From contig JAFEDI010000046.1 in assembly GCA_018241725.1 (NCBI GenBank), positions 123,452 through 187,451 on the forward strand: a stretch of DNA of 64,000 bases, given 5' to 3'. Both the position numbers and the translations under genes were made by a program. The number at the start of each line of letters is the position of its first letter. Within the stretch, counting starts at the first letter, position 1. This DNA is from Pseudomonadota bacterium. GTDB lineage: Bacteria > Pseudomonadota > Gammaproteobacteria > Burkholderiales > Rhodocyclaceae. Positions 56,365 to 64,000 of this stretch are shown here, in pieces. The notes under the pieces were generated by a model that was given only the letters and a program-made list of their open reading frames with translations, was not told where the DNA came from and did not search any database.

Positions 56365-56898
56365 ATGGCACATCTAACCGTTAGCGTCGAATACGGCATT
56401 CACTGTCTCCTGTGGCTCGTCGGCTCGGGCGAAACTGCGCTGAGCAGCCGCGACTTGGCCGAGCTGCAGGGCATCTCGCCGAGCTTCGTCGCCAAGATCT
56501 TTCCCAAGCTCGAAAAGGCCGGCATCGTCGCCGCCAGCGAGGGCGTGCGTGGCGGCTACCGGCTCGCCCGACCACCGGAGGAGATCACTTTTCTGCAGAT
56601 CGTCGATGCCATCGAAGGCGACAAGCCGCTCTTCGATTGCCAGGAGATCCGCAGCCGCTGTGCAGTGTTCGGGGAAACGCCGCCCGACTGGGCGACCAGC
56701 GGCATATGCGGCATCCACAAGATCATGCTGCAGGCGGAAAAGGCGATGCGCCAGGAACTGGCGACCCACTCCCTCGCCGAGGTGGCCGCCAGCTTCAGCC
56801 GCAAGGCGCCCGGCGAGTTCTTCGTCGAGGTCCATGACTGGACCAGTGAGCGCACCGGCAACCGCAAGCCCGGCCGCAAGCCCAAACCCCCGGCCTGA
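56365..56898 (+). CDS. Rrf2-family transcriptional regulator
   Basis: Winged-helix regulator of 177 residues. The HTH has ALSSRDLAELQGISPSFVAKIFPKLEKAGIV (about 25-55), followed by the wing GVRGGYRLARPPEEI. Three Cys in FDCQ, SRCAV and GICGIH (about 90-120) match the pattern that holds an iron-sulphur cluster or senses redox in IscR, NsrR and RsrR. A basic Pro-rich tail follows. It probably represses its own promoter through the repeats upstream, and may control the flavoprotein gene 139 bases downstream. Confidence 0.92.
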   Translation: MAHLTVSVEYGIHCLLWLVGSGETALSSRDLAELQGISPSFVAKIFPKLEKAGIVAASEGVRGGYRLARPPEEITFLQIVDAIEGDKPLFDCQEIRSRCAVFGETPPDWATSGICGIHKIMLQAEKAMRQELATHSLAEVAASFSRKAPGEFFVEVHDWTSERTGNRKPGRKPKPPA

Positions 56899-57037
56899 TA
56901 CTTCGTGGCGCGGCACTCCGCCCGCGCCGCGCTCCCCTTAGGTCAATCGCCCTCGGCCCCTGCCGGATGTGCCGAGCGAATTATTGCGCCCCTGCGCAAG
57001 GCCCCTCTACGTCCGGCGTTTGCTAGGAGTACATGGA

Positions 57038-58243
57038 ATGACGCAGCAAATTGTCATCGCGGGTTCCGGCTTTGCCGGTTTGTGGGCAGCCCTGTCGGCG
57101 GCCCGTGCAGTCGAACTGGCCAGCAGGACGGATGTCGAGGTGGTGGTGGTTTCGCCGAGCCCGACGCTGGTCGTCCGCCCGCGCCTTTATGAAGCCGTTA
57201 TCGAGAACATCGATCCGGACCTGCTGGCGCTGTTCGCGGCAACGGGAGTCCGTCACATGGCCGGACGGGTCGAGTCGATCCGCAGCAACCGTCATGAAAT
57301 CGAGGTCGTGAGCGGCGATGGCGAGCGCAGCACCCTGGGTTACGACAAGTTCGTGCTGGCCACCGGCAGCACGCTGTTCCAGCCCCCCGTCCCCGGCCTC
57401 GCTGAATTCAGCTTCAATGTGGACCAACTTGCCAACGCCAAAGTACTCGCAGCGCACCTCCTCGCCCTGGCGACACGCCCAGCGACAGCGGCACGTAATA
57501 CGGTGGTGGTGGCCGGCGGAGGCCTCACCGGCATCGAGACGGCGGCAGAAATGCCGCAGCGCCTGCGGGGGATTTTAGGCAAGGAAGCCGACATTCGCGT
57601 CGTGGTGATCGAACAGGCACCGGGCATCGGCCCGGACCTGGGCCCGGTGCCGCGGCCGGTCATCGAGGCGGCGCTGGCCGAGTGCGGCGTGGAGATCGTC
57701 ACCGGCGTGGCGGTGGCCGCCATCGACGCGAACGGGATCACGACTTCGGCGGGGCTGCGCATCGAAGCCGCCACCGTGGTATGGACCGCCGGCGCCCGTG
57801 CCAACCCGCTCGCCGCGCAGATTCCCGGCGAGCATGACGCACAGGGTCGCGTCCACGTCGATCCCTACCTGCGCGCCAGCCAGGCGGCCGATGTGTTCGT
57901 CACCGGCGACGTCGCCCACGCGGCCACGGACGATCAGGGTAATGTGGCCCTCATGTCCTGCCAGCACGCGCTGAGCCTCGGGCGGGTCGCCGGCCACAAC
58001 GCCGCCGCCGAACTGCTCGGTCTGCCGCTGCATGCCTACAGCCAGCCCAAGTACGTGACCTGCCTGGATCTCGGCACCTGGGGCGCGCTGTACACAGAGG
58101 GCTGGGACCGCCAGATCAGCCTCACCCGGCAGGACGCCAAGAACCTCAAGCGGGACATCACCACCCAGTGGATCTACCCACCCGCCGCCGATCGCCAGGC
58201 CGTCTTCGCCATCGCCAATCCCGACTACGTGATCGTGCCCTGA
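57038..58243 (+). CDS. NDH-2-like NAD(P)H dehydrogenase flavoprotein
   Basis: FAD-dependent pyridine nucleotide-disulphide oxidoreductase of 401 residues, probably a membrane-associated NADH:quinone reductase that does not pump protons. The ATG at 57038 follows AGGAGT; the frame's upstream extension has no family similarity. Motifs are IAGSGFAGLW (FAD), VVVAGGGLTGIE (NAD) and VFVTGDVAHA (FAD, C-terminal). YTEGWDRQ near the end is typical of Ndh-like proteins. It follows the Rrf2 gene and is a probable target of it. Confidence 0.85.
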   Translation: MTQQIVIAGSGFAGLWAALSAARAVELASRTDVEVVVVSPSPTLVVRPRLYEAVIENIDPDLLALFAATGVRHMAGRVESIRSNRHEIEVVSGDGERSTLGYDKFVLATGSTLFQPPVPGLAEFSFNVDQLANAKVLAAHLLALATRPATAARNTVVVAGGGLTGIETAAEMPQRLRGILGKEADIRVVVIEQAPGIGPDLGPVPRPVIEAALAECGVEIVTGVAVAAIDANGITTSAGLRIEAATVVWTAGARANPLAAQIPGEHDAQGRVHVDPYLRASQAADVFVTGDVAHAATDDQGNVALMSCQHALSLGRVAGHNAAAELLGLPLHAYSQPKYVTCLDLGTWGALYTEGWDRQISLTRQDAKNLKRDITTQWIYPPAADRQAVFAIANPDYVIVP

Positions 58244-58249
58244 TGGCAC

Positions 58250-58341
58250 ACGGCCTGCCGCCCTGCCCGCAACTCACGCAGGCAAGACGGCAGGCCGTCG
58301 GGACAAACCTCCCGTGGGGGCCAATGAACCGCCCCCACGGG
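58250..58341. terminator. Two hairpins between convergent genes
   Basis: First stem ACGGCCTGCCG (58250-58260) with CGGCAGGCCGT (58288-58298); second stem CCCGTGGGGG (58311-58320) with CCCCCACGGG (58332-58341). They lie between the flavoprotein and gpmI, which converge, so probably stop transcription from both sides. No long T-runs. Confidence 0.6.
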
Positions 58342-58367
58342 ATTTCCATTTCCCTGCTGGAAGACCT

Positions 58368-60020
58368 TTACTTCACCTCCAGCACACCCTCGTCCCACTT
58401 GTCGTGCTTCTCCAGCCCGAGCAGGTTAGCGACGGTGGCGGCGATGCTGGACAGGCCGGCGGTCGGGGTCTGCTTGAGGCCCAGCTTGCCGCCGCTGACG
58501 TTGTCGTAGAGGATCAGCGGCACCGGGTTGAGGGTGTGCGCGGTCTTGGCCTTGAAGGAGCCGTCCTTGTTGAGGGCGGGCTGCTTGGTCTTCTTGTCCA
58601 GTTCGAACATCTCGTCGGCATTGCCGTGGTCGGCGGTGATCAGCGCCACGCCGCCGGCGGCGTCGATGGCCGGCAGCAGACGCGACAGGGCCAGGTCGAC
58701 GGCCTCGATGGCGATCGCTGCAGCCTGGAAGTTGCCGGTGTGGCCGACCATGTCGCCGTTGGCGTAGTTGCAGCGCAGGATCTTGTATTGGCCGGACTGC
58801 AGCGCGGCGATTAGCGCGTCGGTGATCTCGGCGGCCTTCATCCACGGACGCTGCTCGAAGGGCACCACGTCGCTGGGGACTTCCTTCCAGGTTTCGCCTT
58901 CGAACTTGCCCGAGCGGTTGCCGTTCCAGAAGTAGGTCACGTGGCCGAACTTCTGGGTCTCGGAGCACGCGAACTGGGCCAGGCCGGCCTTGCTGAACCA
59001 TTCGCCGGAGGTGTCCTTGATGGCCGGCGGGGCCACCAGGAAGCGCTTCGGCAGCTGCAGGTCGCCGTCGTACTGGAGCATGCCGGCGTAGGTAACCTTG
59101 GGGTGGCGCACGCGGTCGAACTTGTCGAAGTCGTCCTCGACGAAGGCGCGGGTGATCTCGATGGCCCGGTCGCCGCGGAAATTGTAGAAGACGACCGAAT
59201 CGCCATCCTCGATGGTACCGATGGGCTTGCCGCCGTCGGCGATGACGAATTCCGGCAAGTCCTGGTCGATGGTACCCGGGTGACGCTCACGCAGGCCGTT
59301 GATGGCCTCGGTGGCGTTGGCGAACTGCGTGCCTTCGCCGAGCACGTGGGTCTTCCAGCCCTTGTCCACCATCGGCCAGTTGGCGTCGTAGCGGTCCATG
59401 GTGATGTACTGACGGCCGCCGCCGGAGGCGATGCGGGCGTCGAAGCCGTCGGCGCTGATCTCGGCCAGGAAGGCCTCGAAGGGCACCACGTATTCCAGCG
59501 CGCTGGTCTCGGGTACGTCACGGCCGTCGATGAGGGCGTGGATGCGCACGGTCTTCACACCTTCGGCCTTGGCCTGCACGACCATCGCCTTCAGGTGGTC
59601 GATGTGGCTGTGCACATTGCCGTCGGAGAACAGGCCGATGAAGTGGATCGTGCCTTCCTTGCCATCGGCGCCCGCCTTCGCGCCAGCAACGATCTCCTTC
59701 CACGCGTCGCCGGCCCAGATCGCGCCGTCGGCGATCGCATTGGCCACCAGCGCGGCGCCCTGCGCATACACCTGGCCGGCACCGATGGCGTTGTGGCCGA
59801 CCTCCGAATTGCCCATGTCGTCGTCCGACGGCATGCCGACGGCGGTACCGTGGGCGCGCAGGGAGATGTTCGGGTAGTCGGCGAACAGGCGGTCGAGGGT
59901 CGGCTTGCGGGCGGCGGCGATGGCGCTGCCGGCGTCGTTCTTGGGCAGGCCGTAACCGTCCATGACGATCACGACGACCGGCCCGGCCACACCGGGGAAG
60001 GCGGGGTTCTTCTGGAGCAT
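58368..60020 (-). CDS. gpmI: 2,3-bisphosphoglycerate-independent phosphoglycerate mutase
   Basis: Manganese-dependent enzyme of glycolysis and gluconeogenesis interconverting 3- and 2-phosphoglycerate. Metal and catalytic motifs are MDGYGL (Asp21), MGNSEVGHN (Ser72, the phosphoserine), DGRDVPETSA and ITADHGNADEM. A GTG at 60026 overlaps the upstream stop, but AAGGAA lies six bases before the ATG at 60020, which is preferred and gives 550 residues. Length is the family norm. It is the last gene of the pyrC-side minus-strand run. Confidence 0.96.
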   Translation of the reverse strand: MLQKNPAFPGVAGPVVVIVMDGYGLPKNDAGSAIAAARKPTLDRLFADYPNISLRAHGTAVGMPSDDDMGNSEVGHNAIGAGQVYAQGAALVANAIADGAIWAGDAWKEIVAGAKAGADGKEGTIHFIGLFSDGNVHSHIDHLKAMVVQAKAEGVKTVRIHALIDGRDVPETSALEYVVPFEAFLAEISADGFDARIASGGGRQYITMDRYDANWPMVDKGWKTHVLGEGTQFANATEAINGLRERHPGTIDQDLPEFVIADGGKPIGTIEDGDSVVFYNFRGDRAIEITRAFVEDDFDKFDRVRHPKVTYAGMLQYDGDLQLPKRFLVAPPAIKDTSGEWFSKAGLAQFACSETQKFGHVTYFWNGNRSGKFEGETWKEVPSDVVPFEQRPWMKAAEITDALIAALQSGQYKILRCNYANGDMVGHTGNFQAAAIAIEAVDLALSRLLPAIDAAGGVALITADHGNADEMFELDKKTKQPALNKDGSFKAKTAHTLNPVPLILYDNVSGGKLGLKQTPTAGLSSIAATVANLLGLEKHDKWDEGVLEVK

Positions 60021-60022
60021 GT

Positions 60023-60910
60023 TCACTTCCTTGATGAAAATTCTGAATCCGGCCTCACCCTTCGCGCCAGCGGAGGCAAGGCATCAGCATGTCGATCACG
60101 GCCTCGCTCTTCCTGGGGGAGAGGACGGAACTGCCGTCGATCCCGATAATAATCCGCACTTTCGCTGGCCGGCGTCACGCCCGGGATACCCAGCAAGGGT
60201 AAGGGCTTGAGCAGGCGCGGCGCCAGTTCATCGGCAATACCGACGAGATACTCGGCGAGCCAGGCGTCGGCTTCGGCCTGGCGCTGCGCAGCTGGCAGCG
60301 CCAACCAGGTTTCGTCCACCTGGCGGTAGATGGCTTTTGCACACAGGCCCGTAAAAGGCGCCCGCAACTGATCCCAGCTGGCATGGCCGAAGACGAGGAA
60401 GCGGGTGCAGTCCAAGAGGCGCGAGCGGTGCGTCCACAACGCCTCCTCCCATTCATGGACTGCCAGCAGGTGCAGGATTTCCGCATCGCAGCCAACCACC
60501 AGCACGCCGCATTCGTCGAACTGGGTCAGCGCGTCGCGCAGCGGGCCACGGCCGCTCAGGCCAGCCGCGGAACGCGCCTCGCTGGCCTGCAGATGCAGCC
60601 GGTTGCAGGTGGATTTGCTGCGCGGCCACACGCACCAGGCCATTGCATTGAAGAAGTCGTGCCAGTCGGCGGGACGCGTCGGCACAGCATCGTGACGGGC
60701 GATGTGGGCTTCGTAAGCGGCGCCCTCCACCGGGGCTACAAAGCGTAGCTGGCGGACGTCCGCGCCAGCGGTGGCTTCGGCATACAGGGCATCGAGTTCG
60801 ACCAGACCGGGCAGTTCAGGTGCCGGGAAGCGCATCAGCAGATGGGCGATGGCATCGAAAAGCGGACGCTGGGCCAGCGCCGCCGGTGCGTTGTCGGCAC
60901 CGGCCTTCAT
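60023..60910 (-). CDS. DUF3025-family protein
   Basis: A 295-residue protein of unknown function, from the ATG at 60910 that overlaps the upstream lipoprotein stop by 4 bases. The family features are WHDFFNAMAWCVWPRSKSTCNRLHL (about 85-109, split here by spaces: WHDFFNAMAWCVWPRS and KSTCNRLHL) and the LAVHEWEEALWTHR and FGHASWDQLRAPF segments. The sequence has a high share of aromatic residues and no signal peptide or membrane span, so it is cytosolic. Its stop overlaps the GTG alternative start of gpmI. Confidence 0.85.
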   Translation of the reverse strand: MKAGADNAPAALAQRPLFDAIAHLLMRFPAPELPGLVELDALYAEATAGADVRQLRFVAPVEGAAYEAHIARHDAVPTRPADWHDFFNAMAWCVWPRSKSTCNRLHLQASEARSAAGLSGRGPLRDALTQFDECGVLVVGCDAEILHLLAVHEWEEALWTHRSRLLDCTRFLVFGHASWDQLRAPFTGLCAKAIYRQVDETWLALPAAQRQAEADAWLAEYLVGIADELAPRLLKPLPLLGIPGVTPASESADYYRDRRQFRPLPQEERGRDRHADALPPLARRVRPDSEFSSRK

Positions 60911-61365
60911 TCGGTGGCGGGCTTGATCGGCTGGGACGGGGCTTCCGCCTCGGCCGCGATGAATTCCAGTGTGTCGTTCTTGCGCGTGAAGGTGCCGACG
61001 AGGCGCCCGGGCGGTTCTTCGGGATGCTCGTCCCAGCGCTGGAACTGGCACTTCTCGGTGCCGGCGAGATACCAGTTCTTGCCCTGCTTGAGGGCCCACA
61101 GGTAGTCGCCAGCTTCGTAGACCTCCATCTTCACGGTGCCGGCGACGCCCGGTTTGATCTCGTAGCGGCGCATGCACTGCGGCATGCGCGACACGACGAT
61201 GGACTGGGCCACCTCGTCGCTCCAGAACCAGCGCTGCTCGCGCAGCAGGGAAATGGAGTGGTCCTTGCCATCGATGAGGAAGGCAATGCCGTCGTTCTCG
61301 CAGGCGGACAGCAGCGGAACGGCGGCGAGGATCAGCAGCGTCTTGAGGGCAGAGGTCGCGCGCAT
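60907..61365 (-). CDS. Putative lipoprotein
   Basis: A 152-residue lipoprotein with lipobox LLSAC (Cys22). The mature part has Trp- and Cys-containing segments (EQRWFWSDEVAQSIVV, SRMPQCMRRYE, TEKCQFQRWDEHPEE), with two Cys after the lipidation site that could form a disulphide. I do not recognise the family. It is coupled to the DUF3025 gene by an ATGA overlap and begins 16 bases after pyrC. Confidence 0.8.
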   Translation of the reverse strand: MRATSALKTLLILAAVPLLSACENDGIAFLIDGKDHSISLLREQRWFWSDEVAQSIVVSRMPQCMRRYEIKPGVAGTVKMEVYEAGDYLWALKQGKNWYLAGTEKCQFQRWDEHPEEPPGRLVGTFTRKNDTLEFIAAEAEAPSQPIKPATE

Positions 61366-61381
61366 CGTCGTGTCGAGAAAC

Positions 61382-62416
61382 TCAGATCAGTTTCCAGTGG
61401 ATCTGCTCGCCACCGCGCAGCGGTACCAGCGGGTCGCCCGGCAGGTAGTCGAGGCCGGCCGGCACGTCCCAGCTTTCCTTGGCCAGCGTGATCGTGTCGG
61501 TGTTGCGCGGCAGGCGGTAGAAATCGGGGCCGTTGAAACTGGCGAAGGCTTCCAGCTTGTCCAGGGCACCAGCCTGTTCGAAGGCTTCGGCATACAGCTC
61601 GATACCGGCGTGGGCGGTGTAGCAGCCGGCACAGCCACAGGCAGATTCCTTGGTCGTCTTGGCGTGGGGTGCCGAGTCGGTACCGAGGAAGAACTTGTTG
61701 CTGCCCGACGTGGCGACCTTGACCAACGCCTCCCGGTGGGTCTCGCGCTTGAGAACCGGCAGGCAATAGTGGTGCGGCCGGATGCCGCCGGCAAAGATCG
61801 CGTTGCGGTTGAGCAGCAGGTGGTGGGCGGTGATCGTCGCGCCCACGTTGGCCCCCGCTTCGTTTACAAACTGCGCCGCATCGGCCGTCGTGATGTGCTC
61901 GAAGACGATGCGCAGAGTCGGGTAGCGCGCTGCAAGCGGCGCCAGTACGCGATCGATAAAGACACGCTCGCGATCAAAGATATCAACGTCAGCATGGGTT
62001 ACCTCGCCATGAACACAGAGAACGATACCTGCCTCGGCCATCCGTTCGAGCACGGGGTAGACCTTGGCGATGTCGGTGACACCCGCGTCCGAGTTGGTCG
62101 TCGCGCCGGCCGGGTAGAGCTTGGCGGCAGGAATGAAGCCGCTGGCGGCGGCCTTGTCGATCTCTTCGGGCTTGAGGCTGTCAGTGAGATACAACGTCAT
62201 CAGCGGCGCGAACTTGAGGCCGGCCGGCACAGCGGCGAGGATGCGCTCCCGGTAGGCCGCAGCCTGCTCCACGCTGGTCACCGGCGGCTTCAGGTTGGGC
62301 ATGATCAGCGCACGCCCGAAGCGGCGGGCGGTGTCGGGCACCACTGCGGCCAGGGCGGCGCCGTCACGCACGTGCAGGTGCCAGTCGTCGGGGCGGGTGA
62401 GGGTCAGGTTCGGCAT
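61382..62416 (-). CDS. pyrC: Dihydroorotase
   Basis: Zinc enzyme of pyrimidine synthesis that cyclises carbamoyl aspartate to dihydroorotate. The 344-residue product is of the class II (E. coli-like) type: [12 protein letters not shown] with His13 and His15, [26 protein letters not shown] with the carboxylated Lys, and [18 protein letters not shown] and FEHITTADA with further metal ligands. It is the first gene of a minus-strand run with the lipoprotein, DUF3025 and gpmI. Confidence 0.96.
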   Translation of the reverse strand: MPNLTLTRPDDWHLHVRDGAALAAVVPDTARRFGRALIMPNLKPPVTSVEQAAAYRERILAAVPAGLKFAPLMTLYLTDSLKPEEIDKAAASGFIPAAKLYPAGATTNSDAGVTDIAKVYPVLERMAEAGIVLCVHGEVTHADVDIFDRERVFIDRVLAPLAARYPTLRIVFEHITTADAAQFVNEAGANVGATITAHHLLLNRNAIFAGGIRPHHYCLPVLKRETHREALVKVATSGSNKFFLGTDSAPHAKTTKESACGCAGCYTAHAGIELYAEAFEQAGALDKLEAFASFNGPDFYRLPRNTDTITLAKESWDVPAGLDYLPGDPLVPLRGGEQIHWKLI

Positions 62417-62481
62417 GGCGAATTTCCGTCGGCAGATGACTAATTCACCATTTTAGCAGCCTGCCCTGGCCGCCTGCAGCT

Positions 62482-63003
62482 TCAGCCGCCCTTGCGTCCG
62501 GTGAGCATTGCCCGCACGAGATTCTCGTGCTGCAGGCGGCTCATCACCACCACACCGGCCAGATGCACCGCCACGCAGCCCAGCAGCCCGTCGGCCAGCC
62601 CCTGGTGGAGCTCGATCAGCCAGTCGTCGCCCCAGAAGGCATCCAGGCGGGCCATCCAGCCGGTCACGCCGAGGGCGACGATCAGCGTCCACAACAGGTA
62701 GGCCATCCACTGCCCGAGCGGATTGTGGCCTGGGCCGGCATGGCCTTTGCCGCGCAACACGTCGGCCAGGTGGGCATAGATCATCCGCCAGCCAGGCAGC
62801 GGCAGGGCAGCGGTCGAATCTCTCCGCGCCAGCAGCCCGTGCACGAGGCGCAGCAACACGAGGGCCACCGCCACGTAGCCGGCAAGCCGGTGGATCTCTC
62901 CGCTCTCGTTGAAGGAATTGAACAGCACCAGCCCTGCCACGCTCCAGTGGGTCAGGCGGACAAGAAGATCCCAAACAGGGCGCGGGCGGACTTCGCCAAG
63001 CAC
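62482..63003 (-). CDS. Cytochrome b561
   Basis: Four-span membrane cytochrome b of 173 residues. Probable haem ligands are His in VRLTHWSVAGLVLF (span 1), EIHRLAGYVAVALVLLRL (span 2), LIELHQGLADG (before span 4) and VAVHLAGVVVM (span 4). It accepts electrons from or gives them to the quinone pool. It follows the PepSY gene by 3 bases, an arrangement typical of iron-controlled or copper-related loci, and a Fur-box-like site lies upstream of that gene. This is not closely similar to the b561 at 34551. Confidence 0.9.
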   Translation of the reverse strand: MLGEVRPRPVWDLLVRLTHWSVAGLVLFNSFNESGEIHRLAGYVAVALVLLRLVHGLLARRDSTAALPLPGWRMIYAHLADVLRGKGHAGPGHNPLGQWMAYLLWTLIVALGVTGWMARLDAFWGDDWLIELHQGLADGLLGCVAVHLAGVVVMSRLQHENLVRAMLTGRKGG

Positions 63004-63006
63004 GGA

Positions 63007-63270
63007 TTACTGCTCGATCTCGGCCTTCACGATGGCCAGGGTCTTGGTGTCGAAGTAGATCTCGACCTTCTTGCCTTCCTTGTTCTTGCCATAGATCTCG
63101 TAGCAGGAGCCCTCGATCTTGAACTTGCGGACCTCGTACTGGGCCTCCAGGCGTGCCTTCGCCTCTGCCTCGGGAATCCACTCGGACTTGGGATGGGGCT
63201 CGCACTTGGCGCCGGCAAAAGCAGCGGCCGGCAGCAGGGCGATGGTGAGGGCGAAGAGGGTGGAACGCAT
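63007..63270 (-). CDS. PepSY-domain periplasmic protein
   Basis: Small secreted protein of 87 residues from the ATG at 63270. It has a signal peptide (cleavage after AFA, residue 19) and a single PepSY domain (AKARLEAQYEVRKFKIEG, then KVEIYFDTKTLAIVKAE). Two Cys (KCEPHP and GSCYEI) may pair in the periplasm. PepSY domains often sit near haem or redox proteins. Its stop is 3 bases before the cytochrome b561 start. A Fur-box-like sequence lies about 70 bases upstream. Confidence 0.87.
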   Translation of the reverse strand: MRSTLFALTIALLPAAAFAGAKCEPHPKSEWIPEAEAKARLEAQYEVRKFKIEGSCYEIYGKNKEGKKVEIYFDTKTLAIVKAEIEQ

Positions 63271-63595
63271 GACGGATACCTTTCGTGAACCGGCGCGGGC
63301 CGGGGTTGAGGGGAACAGTCCGGACATTAGCATTAACGCGAATGGTTCTCAATAGCAAAACTAATCTCCATCGCCGCCCTCCCCGTCTGCCCCCGGATTC
63401 ATCCGGATTTCCGATCTCCCATTCAGGCTTGATCCGGAAAACCGAACGCGCCTATGTCGTTCGGCATCATCACGCCATTTCGAATCAATTACTTGCAACG
63501 CCTCCAGCATGGTCGAACGGCTGGCACAGCCCGTGCAAGGAGAGGTCAGCGCGACGCTGCCGCGCCAATAAAACAGAACATTGGAGACACCGACC
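63271..63595. other. Intergenic region between PepSY gene and gltI-like gene
   Basis: About 325 bases without a gene between divergent genes. Apart from the Fur-box-like site listed below and a palindrome ATCCGGAT (63401-63408) no feature was recognised. Confidence 0.45.
63338..63356. promoter_or_regulatory. Fur-box-like site
   Basis: GCGAATGGTTCTCAATAGC matches the 19-base Fur consensus at 12 of 19 positions by my count, with the strongest fit in AATGG-TTCTCAA. It lies upstream of the PepSY/cytochrome b561 pair. Confidence 0.4.
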
Positions 63596-64000
63596 ATGCA
63601 CGCCCCACCGAAGTTCGTCCTGACCTGCCTGCTCGCCAGCGGACTCGCCCAGCCTGCCCTCGCCCAGGAATCGCCGACCCTCAAGAAAATCAAGGACAGC
63701 GGCACCATCTCCCTGGGCCACCGGGAGTCGTCCATCCCCTTCTCCTACTACGACGACAAGCAGCAGGTCGTCGGCTACAGCCAGGAGCTCATGCTCAAGG
63801 TCGTCGACGCGGTCAAGGCCAATCTCAAGCTGCCCAGCCTGCAGGTCAAGCTCACCCCCGTCACCGCGCAGAACCGCATCCCGCTCATCCAGAACGGCAC
63901 CATCGACATCGAGTGCGGCTCCACCACCCATAACGCCGAACGCGCCCGCCAGGTCGCCTTCTCCGACACCATCTTCATCATCGGCACCCGCCTGATGACC
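63596..64000 (+). CDS. gltI: Glutamate/aspartate-type ABC transporter binding protein (3' end missing)
   Basis: Periplasmic substrate-binding protein of a polar amino-acid ABC importer. From the ATG at 63596, 135 codons lie in the window. A signal peptide (cleavage after ALA, about 23) is followed by SPTLKKIKDSGTISLGHRE, SIPFSYYDDKQQVVGYSQEL and IDIECGSTTHNAER, typical of GltI/DctP-like family 3 binding proteins for glutamate or aspartate. GGAGA precedes the start. The rest and the permease genes are outside the window, so the specific substrate is inferred from these motifs only. Confidence 0.88.
   Translation, partial: MHAPPKFVLTCLLASGLAQPALAQESPTLKKIKDSGTISLGHRESSIPFSYYDDKQQVVGYSQELMLKVVDAVKANLKLPSLQVKLTPVTAQNRIPLIQNGTIDIECGSTTHNAERARQVAFSDTIFIIGTRLMT

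Noticed and set aside
60023-61177. Longer start for the DUF3025 gene, extending 89 codons upstream
   Set aside because: The extension overlaps the whole lipoprotein gene in another frame and has Arg/His-rich shadow composition; the ATG at 60910 overlaps the lipoprotein stop in the usual coupled way.

Overview
The window looks like chromosomal DNA of a GC-rich betaproteobacterium, most likely Rhodocyclales (Azoarcus/Thauera/Azospira relatives). That placement is inference. It rests on the gene content (H-NS-like protein with a KPAKK linker, a complete mlaFEDACB operon, rpsU-yqeY-dnaG-rpoD), on many periplasmic c- and b-type cytochromes, and on a tRNA-Ile(CAU) gene split by a group I intron, a trait classically described in Azoarcus. 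Coding density is high and most genes are intact. The first and last genes are cut by the window edges. No CRISPR array, insertion sequence, prophage or rRNA operon was seen.

Layout. 1-5427 (minus): the Mla outer-membrane lipid-asymmetry operon mlaF-E-D-A-C-B, followed by an ABC-2 type exporter. 5606-11331 (plus): leuS, a small lipoprotein, lptE, holA, proA. 11820-15562: ogt-type methyltransferase, YbaK-type deacylase, H-NS-like protein, folB, plsY, tsaD. 15694-20427 (plus): the macromolecular synthesis operon rpsU, yqeY, dnaG, rpoD. 20522-20881: the intron-split tRNA-Ile(CAU). 21096-22888: an orphan protein, dgkA, a group 3 truncated haemoglobin and tpx.

23018-31679 (minus): a tight five-gene operon for four dihaem c-type cytochromes (eight CxxCH motifs) and one lipoprotein. 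31840-36300: a LysR regulator divergent from an NmrA-type reductase, a DODA-type dioxygenase, cytochrome b561 and two YceI proteins. 36632-41803: an acyltransferase, a large Cache/HAMP/GAF/HD-GYP protein and an AraC regulator. 42054-47308 (plus): a complete beta-oxidation set (SDR dehydrogenase, thiolase, acyl-CoA dehydrogenase, alpha-methylacyl-CoA racemase, enoyl-CoA hydratase) divergent from the AraC gene and closed by a strong terminator. This suggests use of methyl-branched acyl-CoAs.

47402-48412: an orphan Wzz-like membrane protein. 48718-56198 (plus): a five-gene YehL-type MoxR/VWA operon (SWIM zinc finger, DUF5691-like, MoxR AAA+ ATPase, DUF5682/TraB-like, VWA), of unknown function. 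56365-58243: an Rrf2 regulator with tandem operator-like repeats over its own promoter, then an NDH-2-like flavoprotein. 58368-62416 (minus): gpmI, a DUF3025 gene, a lipoprotein and pyrC. 62482-63270: cytochrome b561 and a PepSY protein behind a Fur-box-like site. 63596 to the end: the start of a glutamate/aspartate-type ABC binding protein.

The items most worth follow-up are the intron-containing tRNA, the four-cytochrome operon, the YehL-type operon with its TraB-like component, and the Rrf2 control region.
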